Assembly: GCF_019649055.1 (NCBI RefSeq)
Contig: NW_026570326.1
Span: 406,537-470,536 of the forward strand
Source: Paramacrobiotus metropolitanus
Taxonomy: Eukaryota; Tardigrada; Eutardigrada; Parachela; Macrobiotidae
Direction: 5' to 3'
Length of the DNA: 64,000 nt
This document shows, in pieces, positions 11,351 to 23,133 of the stretch; position 1 is the stretch's first letter, and every line of letters starts with the position of its first letter. A program made the position numbers and the translations under genes. Below the pieces are notes generated by a model. It ran no database searches, was not told the DNA's origin, and saw only the letters and a program-made list of their open reading frames with translations.

Positions 11351-11739
11351 TATATTTGTGGAGTTGATTTTTGGGAAGTACCGTCCCATTATAATAATTT
11401 AATAATTAAGCACGTTCTTCTTTTCTGTAGTAGGTTATGTCGCAGTGATAATGACGGCTTAATATGTAATGAATGTTCTAAAATTTTTGTAGAACACGTA
11501 TGGCCTACCGAGTACGGTAGTGTTCCAGTTGAGTACCTAATGCCCATAAATATATGTCACATCGCCGTGCCAATCGCGTTTACAGCAAATTTAGAAACTA
11601 GTCCTATTATCCTAAACAAATTTCGGTAATGGTGTGAAAAATGGTGTGGCCGTTTAAGGGAAGTGGCTCGGTACAGGGTACCAAAATCGTGTATATGCAC
11701 GAAATCTTTCACTTTCGCGCACTCCCAAACCTTTGTCCA

Positions 11740-11890
11740 TTTGTTTTATCACATTCTGTAGTCAGATGATTTGTATACACAGGCGAGAAACGGTTTGGGC
11801 GCGCATCATCCGGTTCCAGAGCTATGGCTGTTAGAAAGTACCAAAAAGTTTAAATGCATTCAGGTATACCAAAAGTTTCGTTTTGACCCG
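11740..11890 (+). repeat. dispersed repeat family R, copy 2
   Basis: Reads AGTCAGATGATTTGTATACA, then AGGCG, a CGCGC patch, CCGGTTC, AGCTATGGCTGTTAGAAA, AAAAAGTTTAAATGCATTCA and GGTATACCAAAAG, in the same order as the copies at 18.6 kb (+) and 19.1 kb (-). Confidence 0.7.
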
Positions 11891-12058
11891 ATCTCCTTCA
11901 AATTTTAGATGAAAACGCACATTAGATTCTCCTTCAAATTTTAGATGAAAACGCACATTTTCTTTGCGGCGAAAAGTCGTGCGTCGAATTTAATTGCGGC
12001 GAAATGTCACACTCCCAAATGTCGGGGGCGGTTTGGGCACTTTGCGTGTATGCAACTT

Positions 12059-12171
12059 GCAACATTCGGTTGGACGTGTGTGGCGTGTAAGCAACATTCG
12101 GTTGGACGTGTGTGGCGCGTAAGCAACATTCGGTTGGACGTGTGTGGCGTGTAAGCAACATTCGGTTGGAC
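12059..12171. repeat. 32-bp tandem repeat, about 3.5 copies
   Basis: Units start GCAACATTCGGTTGGACGTG and end GTGTAA or GCGTAA. Near-identical units indicate recent expansion. Frames crossing it are repeat translations, not genes. Confidence 0.85.
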
Positions 12172-13443
12172 TCATTTTGTCACTGTTTCGGGTGTGCGCC
12201 GTTTAATTCGCACATATCTGTGGAGCGAATGACTGGAAATGCAAACATCTGCCAAAAATGCAGCTTGCCAAAAATTCAGTCTCTAATCGACCATTTCTTG
12301 AACTGCTTCGTTTCCGAAACCACTTGTTTTTAGCGCAATCAATGATTTTAATTTGCCTTAAACAACACTATACTCGTAGTCATTAGTAATACAAAAGTAC
12401 AATTGTCTGTAAAACACACTGATTGTGCACATTAATTGGCCGAATTTTCTACAGTAAACCAAAAATTCATGCTGTGTCTAAGTTGCGCAAAAGGTTCACA
12501 GTGTAAGCATTTTGGCTGCGTCTGTGTGCACGGTTGACCTTTCGGGGTCCGCATGGGTGCGGGTTGCGTGCAAGGATTTCGGGAACAGGTGTTGGTTGCG
12601 GGGACGGCTAACCATTTTTTCCATTTCTTATTTCGTTAATTTTTAGGTAATCATTTTATTAACTACTATGTAATTTGAAAACAAAACGGTTTGGTGGTTC
12701 GGGTTACAAATGATTTTCATGGTAATGCGTGTTTATGCAAAATTTGAAGAACATCCGTTGATAGAAGACTATTAGTACACCCCCCATGCGTTTAAACTTT
12801 TGGAATTTTGTCGTTTCACCCGTAGCAGTATGGTTGTGCATGGTTGTGCAAGCTTTCTGACGGGTCAGCCAGTTCGGCAGAAAGGTTAATTATATCAACG
12901 GTACCGCCGCCAGAAAGGCGGCAGTAGGAAGGTCAAAAAAACAACAATCTTTCTGCTGGAATTCGGTAGAAAGGCTGATACGGCTCCTTTGACCTTCAGC
13001 AATCAGCCTGGTTACCATTCTGCCGGTGATACGTAACGGTCTTCTAAAAGCATGCTGCCCGGTGGTATGCGCTACGAATTCTTTGATGTTGCTGTCCTTA
13101 TTATTTCGCTGTGTAAAAATCCGTAGTTGTAGATTTTGGTCACTAACGAGCGGTCGGTAAATGTTCCCGGGAGGTTGGTGAAGATCTGAAACGGTAGATC
13201 ATTTAGTGCATTATTATTATCATTATTATCGAACCCACAGTAGCCAAACTCCATTTGGGAGACTTTTAAGGCATGCACCCCAACTGTTGTATGTTCACAA
13301 AATTAAGAAACAATTTATGTTAGAGTTCCGCACAGCGCTGCTTTGAACTTAGAAGAGACGCTGGGAAATCTGCACTGAACTGAGTACTTATGTAAAGTGC
13401 TTGTAAATTTGTGAATTATAGGAATTCAACGCAGTTACCGTGA

Positions 13444-14475
13444 TCATTTTGGCTTTGCAGTCGTAGTTGTTGTTACATTAGCACGCTCGGGAACAGTGTA
13501 GTTTGGAGTAGGGAAGGCCTCTCCCTTGCCGTTGCACAATGAACTATCACAAATAATAGCTTCCGCTTCGATAATGTAACGGGTACGGTCCTCAGCATCT
13601 ATCCACACTCGACTGAAGTACCCTTTCCCGCAAGCTCTAGCATAGTGAACTTTGTCTGCAAAACATTGAAGTGGCACGTGTTAATTTAATAACAATTAAT
13701 TTCAATATAATTCTACTAGAGTATATTTGCTGGAGAACGCACTTTTGCGGGCTATGGTAGACCGGAGCGCGGCGTGAAACATTTGATATAGTTCATTGTT
13801 GTCTTTTTAATGCTTAATTGACAAGCTGTTGCATATCAGTGCATAGTGAATAGTGTGTACGTTTAACATACAGTTTTCAGAAGTATCTTTTAAGAGGCAG
13901 AATGATTTTCTTCCTTGGTTCGTTGAAACAATTTTTTCCGCCTTTACGCCGGAAGAAGAGAAAACAGAAATATGTGCGATAGCAAGGTTGCGGAATGATG
14001 AGGCCAGTTTTGAAAAAAACTTTAGCAGCATACCACTATAGGAAGTTTTTTATAATCGCACCCGCAACCGGCTGTGACGCCCTAGTTATCACATTGCATT
14101 TTCCAAATTTAATTACAGTTTGGCTGAACCGAAGCTGTATACTATGATGGGTCGACAAGTTTACTGAGATTTTCTCCCTGTAATTTTTGCAGCCTCAAAA
14201 CCTCCGCCGTAGGTTTTGGTCGTCCGAACATTTCGGCCGAATTGTAATTGTAATGTCGCACATATCAGATTGCGAAGACAATTTGTATGCCTACGGTAAT
14301 ATACCTTATCTCATACCTCGTGACCACTTCTTCTTGTCAAGCGGAACATTAAAATGACGAACGGTGATGCACGTCGTGGTTCCAGGTTCACAAGTCTTCT
14401 TGGTGTAGTTGTATGCTTCCTTACACTCATCTCCGGTTCCAGAGCACGAGTAGCATTCCCACGACGTTATTACAC
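13444..14475 (-). CDS. Ly6-like secreted protein, two exons (signal exon not found)
   Basis: Minus-strand exon 14475-14317 (after TTTTCAG; phase 1 in and out) reads SWECYSCSGTGDECKEAYNY... TCEPGTTTCITV. It splices in phase to exon 13655-13444, which reads HYARACGKGYFSRVW ... AIICDSSLCNGKGE and ends in a Thr-rich tail (VTTTTTAKPK). The CYxC opening and the closing C-x4-LCN match the Ly6/uPAR pattern. The tail is not hydrophobic, so this member may be secreted, or a further exon with the anchor may exist. The intron is 661 bp. The first exon with the signal peptide should lie right of 14475 and was not found. It belongs to a different subgroup from the CLCNTDLCNN genes at 8.6 and 36.5 kb. Confidence 0.72.
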
Positions 14476-17054
14476 CTGAAAACTGGAGTGTGTAACCGTG
14501 TACGCATAAATTTGTATTACTTGTCAGTGTACTATCCAAGAAACGGCCGCGGCTTCGCCTCCGCGTTCTGGTGGTCCACGGTCACTTGATTTGATTTTGA
14601 ATGGATATTAATTTTATGAGTATAACATCTATATTTCATTGAAAGGTGAGCGATACATCGCAAGAGCAAAAAATACAGATTTTATAGAAAAACCAATTTA
14701 CAATCTTCTCGACCTCGGCAGCATTCCCTTTGGCTGTACAGACAATTTATATTTTCTTTTCCCATAAAATTTGAAATTCACAGTGTGAATGTATTGTCAC
14801 TATCACTACGTCAAGTAGTTTGGTGTCCAATCACTTCACACTTTCACAGGCTATTTGCAATCGGTTCACAGTCCGGTCCTAACGGACGCTGTGCACAGGA
14901 TAGTAGTGGTAACTCGTTAACTGAACATTTCTGTGCTCTAGAGAGTAACGGCAGCTCTAGCTGTCATTCGCTAACCTAACCGGATCTGTGAACCGGACAA
15001 TATAGTGATATATCACGAATATGAATCATTGCCTTATCGATTTTTATAAATACATCGTGGACAGACAACCGGCAGCAATAATCGAAGCAACCGTACTGAG
15101 ATTGTCCTTTGAAAAATCACGGGAAGAAGACCAAGGAAGTGGCCAAGAAGCGTTAATTAGGATGGTGTTAAGTGGTCTGAAATCCCTAAAAAGTTATCGA
15201 TAAAACTTGTCCAGTGCACAAGTCTACAAACGCAAATTATTTTAGAGGCGTGCCATTTGTGTATCATAAAATGCTTGGAAGCTTACTGTTGAGTGTGATG
15301 GAAGAAGAACAAATTTGAAGAGATTTAGTTATCGCCTTTCAACTGTCGAATAGTAGAATAAGTTCTTTCTCTTTGGAGTTTGGATGGTTTTTCTACTGTC
15401 TAATAGCCGTTTAGTGATGACTGTATTTGGATAGCTAATAAAGGTCAACGTTGTCAGGTTGGTTGGGTTATCGTAGCATCTGAGTTAAAAATTTAGTAGA
15501 GGTCATTTACCACCATTAACACTCGCACAATTTCACGTTCGATTTACATCGGCTTTTCCTGTGCGCCGGCCAGGCAGCGCCAATCACGATCTCGCAATAC
15601 GCCCATTTCCGGCTGTCTTACAAAATATCAAGCCACTTGCGCCTAATTTAAATTTTTAATTCCAGTTCGAGATATTTTCCAATATCTTCGGTGTATTTGA
15701 ATTTTCACGTTTGGCTGATCAATACGAGTGCGATTTTAACTTTTATTACATTTCAATAAAAATTAAAAAATGTCTGGGTCGACCCATTTTTATTTCGACG
15801 TATTTTATTTCTGATGATCGTTGATCTGTGACTACAATTCGAATGCTGCAGCACGTTCAATGCACTGATTGAAACGAGTCAGCAGCCTGGCAGCCCCAGC
15901 AGTTTTCGAAGTGTGTTCCTTCTTTTGATAGCAGCTATGATGTCTTGCTATGTGGAGACTACTCCCGAATCTACAAAATAAGTTTCAGGGTCTGATGATA
16001 ACTCATGGCAGTCGCAGGATAATGTGGTGAAATTTAGGTAACAACGTTCAACACAGCAGTCCAGCCTACCCAGGCTAATCCTCGAACCCAACAGAAGCAT
16101 AGCTTTAAAATTGGTCGAATTCAGGCTATGGCAATCGACACTAAGAAGTAAGATGTCTTTACAAAAAAACATTGAGATACTCTCGTGAAAATCTGGAGTC
16201 AACTCAGGCAACTAAAGAACATAATCGTAACAAAGGATTCCACTGTGCTGAAAGGGCGAAGTAACCGTGATTAACGCAGTCATCCAGTTATTATCCCACA
16301 CGGGGCACATCACATTATGTAGTTGTTCCGAGGTCGACCTCGCGAGCAATTAAAAATTTCCAAACGTGAAATCTTAAAACTAACTAGGGGAAGTAATGCA
16401 GCGAAATCTAAGCAAAAAATACAGAAACATAAAAAAACCGAGAACAATTAACCACTGTGGATGTGGAGTCTGTGGCAGGACAGCGATTTAGCGCGTTCAG
16501 TGACAAAACCTGTTCGGAGGGACGAATGCTGCTCGGAACAAGTGTTTTTTACAGTCACCCTCTTGTGAGACTTCCCTTCCCGTTTTCGAAGAAAATTTAT
16601 GCCAGCGCTTCTGTAGGAATCAGTTTGTATCGAATTACAATTACTAACATCGTACGTCGACAGAATACGAAAACAAAATTCTGTTCTTCTGTAAATACAA
16701 AAAACATGGGTACAGTGCGATTCTACGTGGTTCCCCTTTTTGTTTTCTAACTTTTCAACGCAAACGTTTTCAAGGAATTATTTTGCGTTGTTTTGTAGCC
16801 GCTAAAATTCCCTTGGAATACATAGGTAGTTGAAGAAGGTAGGAAAAAAACTAAAGTTTCTGTAAAATTTTTAAGCATTTATTGCGCCTGTGCGGCAGTA
16901 GAAATTGTGCGAGTGTTAACCATCAGTAGTAACGTTTAAGCTTCTGACAGATAGCTCGGTTATTCGCCAGCCTAACAGGCTCAGTGGCACAGTCAATCAA
17001 CGTAGCCCTCCGATTCTCCATATGTTCCATTGCATACATAATGTGCGAACAAAT

Positions 17055-17258
17055 AAAGTGCCCCGATTTTGCAACAGCGATTTGTGCACATATGAACAAA
17101 CTGCGCGCAGCGTTGAGCGGCTATCCAATGGCAGTGGACAAAGCCCGGCTGCGGCTGAAAGTATTTTCGAGTGACCTGTGCTCTGCCGCCAGTGGGCAGC
17201 CGTCTGATACAGTTTATCCATATATGCACAAACGGCTGTTGCAAAATCGGGGCATTTT
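17055..17258. mobile_element. fold-back element, 49-bp inverted arms
   Basis: Arms 17055-17103 and 17210-17258 are reverse complements with about five mismatches (left arm begins AAAGTGCCCCGATTTTGCAA). The spacer is about 106 bp and GC-richer. No coding sense; a non-autonomous DNA element is likely. Confidence 0.7.
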
Positions 17259-17389
17259 GTTATGCTTTCTCATTCAGATTGTCGGCCATCGTTTTCAGCC
17301 TGCTCGTCAAGGCTTCAAGCACACGAGCTACTACGTAGTAGTACCATTGGGCTGTGGTAATAGCAACTCAAATTCAATCACGGAAAAAC

Positions 17390-17542
17390 TCTATGCACTA
17401 GATAGTAGCGGTAGTCCGGTCGCTCGTTCACCGAACGTTATCTTGGCAGTGGAAAGTAGTGGTAGTTCATTCACCCGGTCACCTAACGGGCTCTATGCAG
17501 TGGTCAGTAGTGGTAATTCGGTCACTCGTTCACCTGTTTTTA
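17390..17542. repeat. minisatellite, three diverged units of about 52 bp
   Basis: Units share (A/G)GTAGTGGTA, GG(T/A)CACTCGTTCACC and related blocks. Similar blocks (GATAGTAGTGGTAACTCG, CTAACC) appear at 14.9 kb, so the family is dispersed. Confidence 0.6.
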
Positions 17543-18409
17543 TCCAGCACACTGCTGTCATTGCGACATCCATCCTCCAAAATTATTGTCCAGGGAACAA
17601 TAATTTTAAACGCACGTAGCGCTACTTTACGGAGCAATGTCCCTTAAGGTAGCGCTATGCGCGACAGACTGGTCCCCGTTTTAAGTGCCAATAAGCTCTG
17701 CATTTAAAAAAGGACGGAAGGAAGCCGTACTCCACCGCCTATGTTCCCAATGACAATCGACCTATTCTTCCAGATAACAGTCAAAAATAATATATAAAAG
17801 TACAGTAGTGCCTACCCCAAAACGAGTGGCTGATCAGCGCTAGGCATAAAAGATTAATCCAGTCCATCCAGAGCTTCGATGGAATCCTTCATAAGGAAAA
17901 CCATAAACCGGTTATTCTGCATAATTGGAACATTTTTGAACTGCAAAAACTACCGTAACTGAAGGAAGTCAATCTCTGCTTTGTGTTCGTGCGAGATATA
18001 CTTACCTTTTTGATTGCAGTATATCAGCGTCGTCTTATTTTAGGACTTAGCAACAACTGCCAACCGACAAGAAAAAGATTTTTCTTCCAAGTCTTAGATT
18101 ATAGTGGGGTTTATGTTTACGTGCATACTCACTACAGACCGATCTGTAGTAACGCTACTGGATGGCTAAAAACGGTCAAAAATGTCCCAAAGAAAACTGC
18201 TACATATGTTGTGAAAAGTTTTCTATGACTGCTTTGTCGCTTCTGCTTGTACCGTTGTACGTACCGGCATAAAAAGGCAAATGCAAAAGGAAAAGCGAAA
18301 CAGAACTCTCTTTATACTTTTGCTCCTGCTTATGTGTACGTATATATGTACTAACATATACTAACACCTAACACCGTAGAAACACGGAGAATCATTCTCA
18401 AACTGAGAA

Positions 18410-18623
18410 TTAAAATGTCATCTTCGTTGGTACGGTTGGTGCCTCAAACTGAAGCTTATTGCAGTGGTCGTCTGTGCAAATCAACTGAACAATTTTGACA
18501 TAATCGAGTAAAAAAGGCGCTTGGAAATAAGTTTTAGACAATAATTCCGGGGTATCCAGGTTGTATTCAGCATTGACTTCTCTCGATGGATTGAGGTGGC
18601 AATTGCGGTCCACAAAAGTCCTC
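18410..18623 (-). pseudogene. Ly6-like C-terminal exon, isolated
   Basis: A minus-strand frame opens after TTTATAG and reads RNCHLNPSREVNAEY ... YVKIVQLICTDDHCNKLQ before a stop. The I-C-x4-C-N ending and the spacing resemble the last exon of the Ly6-like gene at 13.4 kb (AIICDSSLCN). No partner exon was found to the right, where two copies of repeat R lie (18.64-19.29 kb). It may be a relic or the last exon of a gene whose other exons I could not read. There is no hydrophobic tail. Confidence 0.45.
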
Positions 18624-18639
18624 ACTATAAATTAAGCGT

Positions 18640-18905
18640 GAACTTGGTTTTATTTGAGGGATTTGGCCCGGTACATAGCATTAAATTCGTTTACAGAGTA
18701 CTTCCAAATATTTTGTTGAATTGCTTTTTGGCATTATTTAGCCAAATGATTTGTTTACAAAGGCGTGAAATCCATTTTCGCGCGCAACCTCCGGTTCGGG
18801 AGTTATGGCTGTTAGAAAATTTAAAAAGGTTTCAGGTGTTTGAAAAGGTTAAATTCATTCAGGTGTACCAAAAGTCTCAGTATGGACCGACCCCTTTCAA
18901 AATTT
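18640..18905 (+). repeat. dispersed repeat family R, copy 3 (longest)
   Basis: From about GGATTTGGCCCGGTACATAG through AGCCAAATGATTTGTTTACA, GGCGTGAAA, CGCGCGCAACCTCCGGTTC, AGTTATGGCTGTTAGAAAA and ATTCAGGTGTACCAAAAG. About 265 bp. Forms an inverted pair with copy 4. Confidence 0.75.
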
Positions 18906-19069
18906 GCACTTAAATGCACATAGCCACAGAGAACGTTTTTACACGGATCCAGACTTCCATAATTTTTTTCGAATTTTAAAATAAATTTTAAAATTTTTGA
19001 AATTCATTTTAAAAAAATTTGAAAAATATGCTAGATCAGTGGATCGGTGTAAGGACGATCTTCATGGTT

Positions 19070-19295
19070 TTGGTACACCTGAATGCATTTAAACTTTTTG
19101 GGATTTTCTAACAGTCATAACTAAACCGAACCGGATGTTGCACGCGAAAACGAACTTCACGCCTCTGTATACAAATTATTCGGCTACAAAATACCATAAA
19201 GCAATGGAAAAAAGTGTTTAATAGGGCGCGGCAGCAAAAGTTCCCGTGGATGTGTACATATTTAATTCTATGTACCAGGCCAAATCCCTTAATAA
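19070..19295 (-). repeat. dispersed repeat family R, copy 4 (inverted)
   Basis: The reverse complement matches copy 3 block by block (GGATTTGGCCTGGTACATAG ... AGTTATGACTGTTAGAAAAT ... TTCAGGTGTACCAAAA). Copies 3 and 4 are separated by about 165 bp and could pair as a long stem. Confidence 0.75.
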
Positions 19296-19421
19296 TGAAA
19301 ACTGAAGAAAACTGGACTTCAGTTTTCCTTGGCAAAACGTCGGCACGATAACTGGGATTTAAACGGTAGCTGGCAAAGCAGCAGGTTAGCCTTGTTGCAT
19401 TGATCAGACAAAGACATCACT

Positions 19422-19578
19422 ATGGCCAGTGTGGGAGGCTCCGGTAATAAGTTACAAGTATGCTGCTTTAATTGGCAAAACTATCGTTTTAAACGCGACT
19501 GTGACTTCCCGCATAAATGTGGAGAACGCAATGAAAATTATCGTGCAACGAACTGTGCCAAAACGGTTCCCGTGCGAG
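19422..19578 (+). CDS. possible Ly6-like N-terminal exon
   Basis: A frame from ATG 19422 reads KLQVCCFNWQNYRFKRDCDF then PHKCGERNENYRATNCAKTV and meets a GTGCGT donor in phase 1 (exon end 19578). Cys spacing and the phase-1 exit resemble the second exons of the Ly6 genes here, but the opening CC replaces the usual CxxC, there is no signal peptide on this exon, and no downstream exons were found. Confidence 0.35.
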
Positions 19579-20707
19579 GTGCGTTAATTTAAAAACGAAG
19601 CGATTGTTTTCCCGTTTGCATTCGTTTGTGTTTAATAAAATTTCAGATTATGATGTGTGTGTTGACCATTATTTAATATTTCATTTGGGTTATTGCCGTT
19701 CTAGAGTAGCTTTGGGCGAAATTTGTTTGCGTTGTTGCGTCTACGGTTTCAGAATGGCGTGGGATTAAATTATTGTCCCGTCTACAGACCGTTCTAACTA
19801 CATTGCGCCAGATCCTGTTGGCAAAACGGAACTTCGAAAGCTCTTTTCCAGGAGTCAGAAAAGCCTAGGAAGTGAAAAGGTCGGCCAAGATTACCTTTGC
19901 CTCCCGTTTTCCTTAGCCTTTTCACTTCGCCTTTTTCAACTTCACCTTTATCTTTGCCTTTTCTGCCGTGAAAACCTCACCGTCTCTTTTACCGTTCGCA
20001 AACGCGGTTTAAATAACCTTTGTGGTCGATTATCACGGTATCATGACTTAGCACCGTCAAACATTTAACCACCGTCAAAAATTTAACCATTTTCAGAATT
20101 AATTAATTTATCGTCGGTATCTAACGTTGGTTAAATTATTGCATTAACTGTTTACACACACATCAAACAATCACGGCCACTTAACGTGTTAATTGAGGTT
20201 AATGTTACGTCGGCGGTGCTTGCCTTCCCTGTCGGCCCACCATTCAGATGGGATGCCTTTCGGACGCTCTGATGGCCCAGCGGCGGCCATCAGAGCGTCC
20301 GAAAGGCATCCCGGCCCAGCGGCGGCCGCCTGCTTTGTTGCTGTTGCGTTTTGCACACGTTTGCTTCGAGCTGTTCTTGTCGTGTCTGCTTGCACGCTGG
20401 CGTCACGAGTCTTCATTTATGTATTGCTTAGTTCTTGCTCAGAACGTCGCTGATTGTGTTCTATATGAGCAACCATTGACTCGGTGTGCAACTGGTCATT
20501 AAAGGTCACTGATGTTGCATACATGGCAACTCAGTATTTACTCACACATAAACTTTAATTGTTTGATAGACAAATAAATGTACGTACTACGACGTACTCA
20601 TCTTGCTATCGAAGCCAGAAAGATGTGCGATGAACTGGCAGCGACCTGGGTTTACGCTTATTTTACTGAATGAGAGAACCCAGTTGTAATAATTTTAGCA
20701 AATTCCC
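19579..20707. other. intergenic gap with a perfect 28-bp hairpin
   Basis: No gene seen. The GC-rich island at 20.2-20.35 kb holds the hairpin listed separately; frames on both strands there are translations of the inverted repeat. Confidence 0.5.
20250..20312. repeat. perfect 28-bp inverted repeat with 7-base loop
   Basis: GGGATGCCTTTCGGACGCTC... (20250-20277) is exactly reverse-complementary to 20285-20312. GC-rich in an AT-rich setting; the neighbouring CGGCCCAGCGGCGGCC echoes the loop region. Confidence 0.9.
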
Positions 20708-23133
20708 ATGAAGATGGCACAACCGTTTCTTGCTCTTATGACTCTCCTAATGAGGCGATATCTATTTGTAATTTCTTTGGTGTTTTTACTTGTTGTAATC
20801 GTGATTCTCACTTACTTAATGCTCTTCAGTGGAAATGTCAAATCTGGTAAGACACGAACTGTACCCCGTTCAATGGAACATATATAAACACATATTTCGT
20901 TAATGGGATTATAAATTTTAATAGAAGGTCCTTTCTTATTTCCGCTGTAGTTTAGTTTGTTGTTAAATTTCTGTGACTGCCTGATTCAAATTTCATTTAC
21001 TGTATACTCGTTGCAGAAAATGACTGCGAATGCGCGACGACCCAACAACGATCCGCGGGTAACCAGCAAACTGCCAAAAGAGCTGCCAGTAAGTCAAAGC
21101 TGCCACTTTCTTTGGACTAAGAGCATTCTGAACTTCGATAACTGAAACGCTTGCTTCGTAGATGTTAGTCAAAACCAACTATCTGAGACCCTGGCTGTCG
21201 GAACGCCACCTGCTTTACCGTGGAGTAAATATGAAATCTCCCGTACAGCATCCTTCTCGTTTCCTTACAAGGACTTCCGTGTTCTCGTGTACGAACGAGG
21301 CCCTGTCGCCGTCGGAACCACCGAACCATCGGTATATTACTTTTCCCCGGCGCTAATCTTGAACACATCCAGCGCGAATACCTCGTTCAATTGGTTCGAG
21401 CAGCGCTTTGTTGTGACCTTTTCGCTGATCATGTACAACAAGGAGTACACGGACCACATCAAAACAAAGATCTTGCAGATCATCAATGTCCAAGTTAAGG
21501 ACCAAAACCTGCATGTGATGCCCATCGAGGAAATGCGCCTGATCAGTTCAAACCCAGAATGGGATTCCGAGATCGAAGTGGACACGACCTGGCGATCGTA
21601 TAGCAGCCAATCCGACAGCAGTGAATTTCGCATTTTCTGCACTAACGGGTTCAAATGTCAGCGTTTAAAAGAAGGTATCGAAAAAAAAGGCAGTGAGTTT
21701 ATTGGCGATATAGAAGTCCATTACGCGCTGGAATCACAGCGGAGTGCGGCGCGCCGCCTAACGCTGACGGCCGAGCACATCCAAACCGGGAAGATGTTTA
21801 CGGAGCTAGAGCAACGTTATGCCGGGTATGACGAAGTGTATTTGAATGGGGAAGATTCCAAGCGTATGCAGCAAGAAATCGCCAGCAACGTCATGGCCGC
21901 GGAGATTGCCGATAGTGAATACGTGAGCGGTGAGCAGTCACCGACGTTACTCAAGTTTATCGAACAGGCGCTCAGTCTGCAGGAAGTCAGTTCGGCCAAG
22001 TTCACTCCGGAAATGTGGAAGTCAGTGTACTGGAAAGACGAGAACTCCCGTCCGGATAAGATCACCCGGGAATACCAGAACTCTTTTGACAAGCAGGACC
22101 GCGAAACGCAGAGCCGGATTATGGATTACTTTAAGAAAGCGGAGAAGGAGAGCTGGTGCGCGAAGACGGGTGGTGGTGTCAGCGAAGTGGCTTCCGGGAA
22201 CTTGAAGGTGTGCTCCGACACGAGCAGCTCATCGGCTCAGCGAAACGAGATGGAGAATTATTTGCGAAATATCAATGAAGGACGGAAAGCAACGGAAATG
22301 CAGGGCGAGAAGTTTGTGCCGAAAGAAATGTCCTGAAACGGACGAATATTGCCAAGCTCAAACAGACCAGCAATTTTGGGTACAGTTTCGGTAAGCAGCT
22401 ATAAAAGAATTTGAGGAAAGTTCACTTACAGAAGCGGTTATATGCGGCAAAAGGAAAAATTGTCCCAAAACTTATGTCGTACATTACCCATCCATGGTTC
22501 TAAAATTTGAACGCTATTACATTTTGCAACACTCTGTTTTTTGCTATTTAGATAAAAATTTCGAAAATCATCGGCGTTATGAAGACCAACGTGAACTTCC
22601 TGGAAACAGTGGTTAATACGTCTCAAACAAACACCACATCTACAACGCCGCCCATCGGAGAAGGAGCTCCCGCTGGCCGGAAACCCTTATCCGATATTCG
22701 TGAAGTATTTCACGTCCGCGTCGCCAGCTCCGCCATAACGTACAGGAAGGAAGAAGCAGCTAGTATCTGCCAGTCAGTTTTCAATGCGACGCTAGCGAGT
22801 TTAGCGAATATGCGCGATGCATGGCTAGACGGCGCTGACTGGTGCGAAGTGGGCCATATACTGGAAGAAAGGACCTTAGCGTATCCCGCACGCGATTGTT
22901 TGCGACCAGCGACGAGCAGCTATCGCGGGGATATTTGCTACAAAGATGTCGGGCAGATTAACAGTTATGTGGCTGCTGAGTTTGGCCAAGATTATAATAT
23001 GCAGCTGTCCGGGTTTAATTGCTTTGGTATTAAACCGCTGAGCGGAGGTTCGAGAATTTACGGTGGCTATGAATTATTAGTCTTACCGTTCAACCAGCAC
23101 AGAATAGGACAATATCAGCACACCATTAAATGA
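20708..23133 (+). pseudogene. type II membrane protein with Link-like domain, copy L1 (in-frame stop)
   Basis: Four exons with matching phases: 20708-20846 (short cytosolic start and TM segment YLFVISLVFLLVVIVILTYL), 21017-21088, 21162-22390 (conserved ectodomain: YYFSPALILN, MYNKEYTDHIK, YALESQRSAARR) and 22552-23133. The last exon has a Link-like lectin fold: VFHVRVASSAITYRKEEA, GADWC, SGFNCFG. A TGA at 22334-22336 stops the frame after VPKEMS. Against the 40-kb paralogue, one base is missing just before it and one is gained before the GTAAGC donor, so the final exon is back in frame. Either this is a young pseudogene or the assembly has two indel errors. Link domains bind hyaluronan or related glycans in vertebrates; the ligand here is unknown. 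The nearest relative is the minus-strand copy at 40.0-42.6 kb. Confidence 0.75.

Larger units (their letters stand above)
9881..13443. other. long intergenic stretch with repeats, no gene recognised
   Basis: Holds a hairpin (10568-10621), an A/T microsatellite (about 11250-11350), dispersed repeat R (11740-11890), a 32-bp tandem repeat (12059-12171) and a CCGGCAG/CTTTCTGC-rich patch (12850-13030) with a GCCGCCAGAAAGGCGGC hairpin. The missing first exon of the 8.6-9.9 kb Ly6 gene should be in its left part. Confidence 0.4.
14476..18409. other. intergenic stretch with tandem and fold-back repeats
   Basis: Contains a minisatellite-like patch (14870-14985), a fold-back element (17055-17258) and a minisatellite (17390-17542). 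A minus-strand frame at 15948-16211 is Cys-rich (DCCVERCYLNFTTLSCDCHE) but has no recognisable exon borders. The 211-codon frame at 16.98-17.62 kb crosses the fold-back and minisatellite and is not taken as a gene. Confidence 0.4.

Noticed and set aside
11945-12175. Frames on both strands at 12 kb
   Set aside because: Translations of the 32-bp tandem repeat.
15948-16211. Cys-rich minus-strand frame
   Set aside because: The Cys pattern does not match Ly6 spacing and no splice sites or paralogue support it.
16984-17619. 211-codon plus-strand frame
   Set aside because: It runs through a fold-back element and a minisatellite; the repeated residues are translations of the repeats and no domain is present.
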